From the NCBI RefSeq assembly GCF_002086795.1, contig NZ_MVIM01000028.1, forward strand, positions 1-35,359: a stretch of DNA of 35,359 nucleotides, read 5' to 3'. How positions within the stretch are numbered: the first letter of the stretch is position 1; the number at the start of each line of letters is the position of its first letter. Positions 31,115-35,359 of the stretch are shown here, one piece after another. This DNA comes from Mycolicibacterium tusciae. Lineage in GTDB: Bacteria; Actinomycetota; Actinomycetes; Mycobacteriales; Mycobacteriaceae. The notes below the pieces were generated by a model. The model saw only the letters and a program-made list of their open reading frames with translations. It was not told the DNA's origin and searched no databases. Made by a program: the position numbers and the translations under genes.

Positions 31115-32491
31115 ATGACGATTCACAACGACCCGAAAGCCACCGGAGGTGACGGGACCTCCGCTCCGACGGGCCTCAAACGGGTGGTCGCCGCCTCGAT
31201 GGCCGGCACCGTCGTCGAGTGGTACGAGTTCTTCCTCTACGGCACCGCGGCCACGCTCGTCTTCAACAAGGTCTTCTTCCCGGAGAGTGACAGCGCCTAC
31301 GGCGCCATCTTCGCGGCGTTCTTGACCTACGCGGTCGGCTTCGTCGCCCGCCCATTGGGCGGCGTGGTGTTCGGGCATTTCGGGGACAAGTTCGGGCGCA
31401 AGAAGCTGCTGCAGTTCGCCATCCTGCTCGTCGGTGTCGTCACGTTCCTGATGGGCTGCCTGCCGACGTACGCCCAGATCGGCATCTGGGCCCCGACGCT
31501 GCTAGTGGTGCTGCGGTTCCTGCAGGGGTTCGCCGTCGGCGGCGAGTGGGGTGGCGCCGTGCTGCTGGTGGCCGAACACAGCCCGAACCGGAGCAGGGCC
31601 TTCTGGGCCAGTTGGCCGCAGGCCGCGGTACCTGTGGGCAACATGCTCGCGACGGTCGTGCTGTGGGTGCTGACCGCGACCCTGTCGGAAGAGGCGTTCC
31701 TGTCCTGGGGCTGGCGAGTCGCTTTCTGGCTGTCGGCAGTGGTGGTGCTGATCGGCTATTACATCCGGACGAAGGTCAGCGATGCGCCCATATTCCTCGA
31801 GGCACAGCAGGAGGTGGAGCGCGTCAAGGCCGTCTCCTACGGCGTGGTCGAGGTACTCAAGCGGTACCCGCGCGGTGTGTTCACGGCCATGGGCCTGCGA
31901 TTCGCCGAGAACATCATGTACTACCTCGTCGTCATCGTCTCGATCACGTATCTCAAGGTGCAGGTCGGTGTCGACACCAACGCGATCCTGCGGTACATGC
32001 TCGTCGCGCACGCGGCGCACTTCCTGGTGATCCCGTTCGTGGGCAAACTGGCCGATCGGTACGGCCGCAGACCCGTCTACCTCGTCGGCACGATCCTGGC
32101 GGCGACGTGGGGGTTCTTCGCATTCCCGATGATGGACACCGCCAACTATCTGCTCATCATCGCCGCCATCGTCATCGGACTGATCATCCATGCGCTGATG
32201 TACGCACCGCAGCCCGCGATCATGGCCGAGATGTTCCCGACGCGGATGCGTTATTCCGGTGTGTCGCTTGGCTATCAGGTCACCTCCATCGTTGCGGGAT
32301 CGCTCGCGCCGATCATCGCCGTGAAGCTGCTGGAGATCTACGACTCCTGGGTGCCGATCGCGATCTACCTGGCAGCCGCCTCGGTGGTCACGCTGATCGC
32401 AGTGCTCGTGATGCGTGAGACGAACGGCCTCGACCTGGAGACCATCGACGTCGCCGATCGCGAAGAGCTCGCCAAGGCCGGGGCCGTATGA
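31115..32491 (+). CDS. MHS-family major facilitator transporter (metabolite:H+ symporter)
   Basis: A 458-residue, twelve-helix major facilitator of the metabolite:H+ symporter group. Signatures are VVEWYEFFLYGTAA in the first helix, GHFGDKFGRKK in loop 2-3 and RFLQGFAVGGEWGGAVLLVAEH in helix 4. This group imports small carboxylates and related acids (alpha-ketoglutarate, proline/betaine, shikimate). The context with 3-hydroxybutyrate dehydrogenase and acetoacetyl-CoA synthetase suggests 3-hydroxybutyrate or acetoacetate as substrate. The ATG at 31115 has GAGGAG six bases upstream. It is the first gene of a three-gene operon; its stop overlaps the next start as ATGA. Confidence 0.9.
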   Translation: MTIHNDPKATGGDGTSAPTGLKRVVAASMAGTVVEWYEFFLYGTAATLVFNKVFFPESDSAYGAIFAAFLTYAVGFVARPLGGVVFGHFGDKFGRKKLLQFAILLVGVVTFLMGCLPTYAQIGIWAPTLLVVLRFLQGFAVGGEWGGAVLLVAEHSPNRSRAFWASWPQAAVPVGNMLATVVLWVLTATLSEEAFLSWGWRVAFWLSAVVVLIGYYIRTKVSDAPIFLEAQQEVERVKAVSYGVVEVLKRYPRGVFTAMGLRFAENIMYYLVVIVSITYLKVQVGVDTNAILRYMLVAHAAHFLVIPFVGKLADRYGRRPVYLVGTILAATWGFFAFPMMDTANYLLIIAAIVIGLIIHALMYAPQPAIMAEMFPTRMRYSGVSLGYQVTSIVAGSLAPIIAVKLLEIYDSWVPIAIYLAAASVVTLIAVLVMRETNGLDLETIDVADREELAKAGAV

Positions 32492-33234
32492 CCGAGCTTG
32501 CGGGACGCACCGCGCTGGTGACCGGCGGTGCGAGCGGCATCGGCGAGGCGTGCGCGCGGGAGCTGGCCGCCCGCGGTGCCGTGGTCACCGTGGCCGATCG
32601 CGACGACATCGGCGCCAAGGCCGTGGCCGACGATATCGGCGGAAAGGCATGGCCCGCAGACCTTTCTGATGTATCGGTGCTCGAAGATCTGCGGCTCGAA
32701 GTCGACATCCTGGTCAACAATGCCGGTGTTCAGCACGTCAGCCCGATCCCCGAATTCGCGCCTGACCGATTCCGCCACCTGATGACGCTGATGGTGGAAT
32801 CGCCGTTCCTGCTCATCCGCGCCGCGCTCCCGCACATGTATCGGCAGAACTTCGGCCGGATCATCAACATCTCCTCGGTGCACGGGATAAGGGCATCGGA
32901 GTACAAGGTCGCCTACGTCACGGCCAAGCACGGTCTCGAGGGCCTTTCGAAGGTGACTGCGCTCGAGGGTGCGGCGCACGGCGTGACGAGCAACTGCGTG
33001 AACCCGGGATATGTGCGAACCCCACTGGTGACCAAGCAGATCGCCGATCAGGCCAAGGTGCACGGCATCCCGGAGGATAAGGTGGTCACCGACATCCTCC
33101 TGAAGGAGAGCGCCATCAAACGTCTGGTGGAACCCGAGGAAGTAGCGGCATTGGTGGGCTGGCTGGCGTCGCCGACCGCGGGAATGGTGACGGGTGCGTC
33201 CTACACCATGGACGGGGGCTGGAGCGCGCGATGA
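32488..33234 (+). CDS. Short-chain dehydrogenase, D-3-hydroxybutyrate dehydrogenase-like
   Basis: A 248-residue classical SDR. The cofactor motif is TGGASGIG (12-19), then NNAG (77-80), and the catalytic Ser129/130, Tyr143 and Lys147. VNNAGVQHVSPI, SSVHGI, AYVTAKHGL and PGYVRTPLV are typical of bacterial 3-hydroxybutyrate dehydrogenases, which oxidise 3-hydroxybutyrate to acetoacetate with NAD+. The product is the substrate of the next enzyme. Other SDR reactions cannot be excluded from sequence alone. Both ends overlap its neighbours as ATGA, so translation is coupled through the operon. Confidence 0.85.
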   Translation: MTELAGRTALVTGGASGIGEACARELAARGAVVTVADRDDIGAKAVADDIGGKAWPADLSDVSVLEDLRLEVDILVNNAGVQHVSPIPEFAPDRFRHLMTLMVESPFLLIRAALPHMYRQNFGRIINISSVHGIRASEYKVAYVTAKHGLEGLSKVTALEGAAHGVTSNCVNPGYVRTPLVTKQIADQAKVHGIPEDKVVTDILLKESAIKRLVEPEEVAALVGWLASPTAGMVTGASYTMDGGWSAR

Positions 33235-35126
33235 CCGATGCCGCACCGCAATGGGTGCCGACGGCCGAGGACGCCGCCACAGCCCGAGTGACCGACTTCG
33301 CGCGCTTCGTGGCTGATCGCACCGGCGTGACGACCACCGACTACCAATCGTTGTGGCAGTGGTCGGTGGACGAGCCCCCCGCGTTCTGGGCGACTTTGTG
33401 GGACTACTTCGAGCTCGGGCAGCGCGGCGAGAAGGTCCTCGAGAACGACACGATGCCGGGCGCGCAATGGTTTCCGGGCGTCACGCTGAACTATGTCGAC
33501 CAGGTCATCCGCAACGCGCGCACCGACCGAGCCGCGATCATCCATGTCGCCGAGAACGGCACTGACATCGAAGTCTCCTGGGCCGAATTGCTTGGGCGCA
33601 CAGCTGTATTCGCGGAAAGGCTGCGCTCGCTCGGTGTCGGCGTGGGCGATCGGGTCGCGGGATACCTGCCCAACATCCCCGAAGCCGTCATCGCCTTCCT
33701 GGCGACGGCGAGCGTCGGGGCGATCTGGAGCGCCTGCGGCCAGGATTATTCGGCGAAGGCCGCGCTGGATCGGCTGGGTCAGCTCGAGCCCGTGGTGTTG
33801 GTGACGGCCGAGGGATACGACTTCGGCGGAAAGCACTACGACAAGCGTGAGGATGTCGAAGCCCTGCGCGAGGGACTGCCGACGCTGAAAGAGACTGTGC
33901 TGGCATCTGAGCTCACCGCGACCGGCGGCGAGCTCACGACGGTGCCCGTCGGCTTCGACCATCCGCTGTGGATCCTGTATTCGTCCGGCACGACGGGTAA
34001 GCCCAAGGGAATCGTCCACGGGCACGGTGGCGTCGTGCTGGAGCATTTGAAAGCTGTTGCCCTGCAGTCGGATATCGGGCCAGACGACACCTTCTTCTGG
34101 TACACCAGCCCGAGCTGGATGATGTGGAACTTCCAGATCGCCGGGCTGCTGGTGGGTGCGACAATCGTCTGCTATTCGGGAAGTCCGAACTCGCCCCGGC
34201 CGGATGCGCTGTGGGACATCGCGGCGCGACTGCGGGCGACCGTCTTGGGAACCAGTCCCGGCTATGTGCTCGGATGCGCCAAGGCGGGCGCTGTTCCGCG
34301 CAAAGAGCATGACCTAACGGCGCTGCGGACGGTCGGCATCACCGGATCGTCGTTGCCACCGTCGTCCTCACTGTGGTTGCGCGACAACGTCGGTGAACAT
34401 GTCCAGGTCGCTTCGATCAGTGGCGGCACGGACGTGGTCTCGGCCTTTATCGGCGGTGTGCGCACCGTGCCGGTGTGGCCAGGGGAGCTGTCGGCCCCGT
34501 TCCTCGGTTGCGCGCTGGACGCGTGGGATGAGTCGGGTAACTCCGTGCGCGGTGAGGTCGGCGAGTTGGTCATCACGAAGCCGATGCCGTCGATGCCGAT
34601 CTGCTTCTGGAACGACGACGGCGGATCACGTTATCGCAGTGCTTATTTCGAGATGTTTCCCGGCGTGTGGCGCCATGGTGACTGGATCACGATCACCGAT
34701 CACGGCAGCGTCATCGTGCACGGGCGATCAGACTCGACGCTGAACCGGCACGGGATCCGGATGGGCAGTGCTGACATCTACCAGTCGGTGGAGCGCCTGC
34801 CGGAGATCGCCGAGGCGTTGGTGATCGGGTGTGAGCAGGAGGACGGCGGGTATTGGATGCCGTTGTTCGTCGTGCTGGCCGACGGCGCTGAGCTGACCGA
34901 TGATCTGCGTGAGCGGATCAAGAAGGCCATCCGCGACGAGGTTTCCCCGCGGCATGTGCCCGACGAGATCATCGAGGCTCCCGGGGTGCCGCATACGCGC
35001 ACCGGGAAGAAGCTCGAGGTGCCGATCAAGAAACTGTTCGCAGGCGCTGACGCGGCGAAGGTCGTGGAGCGCACCGCCGTCGACGATCCGGACCTGCTCG
35101 ACTGGTATGCGAACCTGAAACGCTAG
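33231..35126 (+). CDS. Acetoacetyl-CoA synthetase
   Basis: A 631-residue adenylate-forming enzyme of the ANL superfamily. An acetyl/acetoacetyl-CoA synthetase N-terminal domain has FWATLWDYF, a phosphate-binding loop YSSGTTGKPKG (250-260) and the TSPSWMMWNFQIAGLLVGA segment of acetoacetyl-CoA synthetases; the catalytic lysine is Lys593 in RTGKKLEVP. It makes acetoacetyl-CoA from acetoacetate, ATP and CoA, feeding beta-oxidation and acetyl-CoA supply. The length fits AacS (about 630-660) rather than acetyl-CoA synthetase. It is the last gene of the transporter-dehydrogenase-synthetase operon. The stop is shared with a possible small gene on the other strand. Confidence 0.93.
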   Translation: MTDAAPQWVPTAEDAATARVTDFARFVADRTGVTTTDYQSLWQWSVDEPPAFWATLWDYFELGQRGEKVLENDTMPGAQWFPGVTLNYVDQVIRNARTDRAAIIHVAENGTDIEVSWAELLGRTAVFAERLRSLGVGVGDRVAGYLPNIPEAVIAFLATASVGAIWSACGQDYSAKAALDRLGQLEPVVLVTAEGYDFGGKHYDKREDVEALREGLPTLKETVLASELTATGGELTTVPVGFDHPLWILYSSGTTGKPKGIVHGHGGVVLEHLKAVALQSDIGPDDTFFWYTSPSWMMWNFQIAGLLVGATIVCYSGSPNSPRPDALWDIAARLRATVLGTSPGYVLGCAKAGAVPRKEHDLTALRTVGITGSSLPPSSSLWLRDNVGEHVQVASISGGTDVVSAFIGGVRTVPVWPGELSAPFLGCALDAWDESGNSVRGEVGELVITKPMPSMPICFWNDDGGSRYRSAYFEMFPGVWRHGDWITITDHGSVIVHGRSDSTLNRHGIRMGSADIYQSVERLPEIAEALVIGCEQEDGGYWMPLFVVLADGAELTDDLRERIKKAIRDEVSPRHVPDEIIEAPGVPHTRTGKKLEVPIKKLFAGADAAKVVERTAVDDPDLLDWYANLKR

Positions 35127-35185
35127 TTCTCCGATCGAATGATGTGGTCGTCGTCTTCGTAGGTGGGTGTCACGGTGACGATCAT
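35123..35185 (-). CDS. Possible 20-codon small protein gene
   Basis: An ATG at 35185 is followed by 20 codons (MIVTVTPTYE..., then DDD and a charged end) and a TAG at 35123-35125. AAGGAG lies eight bases before the ATG, one of the best ribosome sites in the window, and an in-frame TAA sits further upstream. The stop is shared with the acetoacetyl-CoA synthetase stop as CTAG, as for most convergent genes here. No family is recognised. Against it: very short frames arise by chance, and no promoter was identified. The peptide is acidic in its centre and has no signal peptide or membrane segment. Confidence 0.4.
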   Translation of the reverse strand: MIVTVTPTYEDDDHIIRSEN

Positions 35186-35359
35186 CTGAGTTCTCCTTTC
35201 TTACCGATTCCCAAGCTGACGGATCAGTCTTGGCGTTTCCTTAATGCGATGTGCTCGGCGGCCTGATTTGTCGTCGGGGCGATGTCTTGAGTCAAGAAGT
35301 TGGCAGGTTTTCTTGGGTAATTGGGTTCAGGTATGCCTGCTGTGGGGTGCGGTCCTGGA
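35127..35359. other. Right-edge region, more AT-rich, no confident gene
   Basis: Apart from the small frame above, no gene is supported. TCTTGA-G-TCAAGA (35285-35297) is a perfect inverted repeat. Two minus-strand frames are open at the window edge: 35224-35358 (44 codons, ending EHIALRKRQD) and 35292-35357 (21 codons starting QDRTPQQAYLNP, which faintly recalls the C-terminus of IS3/IS481-type transposases). Neither is long enough to call. The drop in GC against the rest of the window hints at different ancestry. Confidence 0.3.

Overview
The window is a stretch of high-GC actinobacterial chromosome. Gene content and order point to a mycobacterium, most likely a fast-growing Mycolicibacterium-type species. 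The gene series carD, lpqE, radA, disA and the gene after disA, plus rlmB, an ArsB-like permease, a metallo-hydrolase, a LacI regulator, kstR, fadE34, kshB and hsaACDB, follow the order I remember for Rv3587c down to Rv3567c of M. tuberculosis, with insertions and losses. Identifications are from memory of protein families; no database search was run.

Layout. Positions 1-7246 hold housekeeping genes: a secreted or membrane protein cut by the left edge, then lpqE-radA-disA (minus strand; c-di-AMP synthesis and DNA repair), and divergently carD-ispF-cysS-rlmB. The ispD gene expected between carD and ispF is not there. Positions 7243-13984 are accessory: an SGNH hydrolase, an ArsB-type permease overlapping a metallo-beta-lactamase-fold hydrolase, a decayed VOC gene, a CobW/COG0523 GTPase, a BluB-like nitroreductase overlapping an orphan PxpA/LamB-YcsF protein, and a tandem rhodanese. 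Positions 13981-16596 are a znuABC-type metal importer with a Zur-like dyad upstream.

Positions 16651-27737 are the steroid region. A LacI regulator is followed by kstR-otsB-phosphotransferase, fadE34, an exported protein, kshB and the hsaADCB operon for cholesterol ring A/B degradation. Three matches to the KstR operator (TNNAACNNGTTNNA, one with a single mismatch) sit in the two divergent promoter regions, so kstR/fadE34 and kshB/hsaA can be repressed together until sterol intermediates appear.

Positions 27734-30042 hold a monoacylglycerol-lipase-like hydrolase coupled to a small secreted protein, and an LdtB-type L,D-transpeptidase with a tandem repeat in front of it. Positions 30083-35126 look like a self-contained ketone-body (3-hydroxybutyrate/acetoacetate) uptake and activation unit: a LysR regulator divergent from an MHS transporter, a 3-hydroxybutyrate-dehydrogenase-like SDR and an acetoacetyl-CoA synthetase joined by ATGA overlaps. 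The divergent promoter holds three perfect inverted repeats. I consider this the most interesting system in the window. The right edge (35127-35359) is more AT-rich and holds a possible 20-codon gene with a strong ribosome site.

A striking global feature is that almost every convergent gene pair ends with a 4-base shared-stop overlap (CTAG, TTAG or CTAA), leaving no room for terminators between genes. No rRNA, tRNA, CRISPR array or complete insertion sequence was seen.
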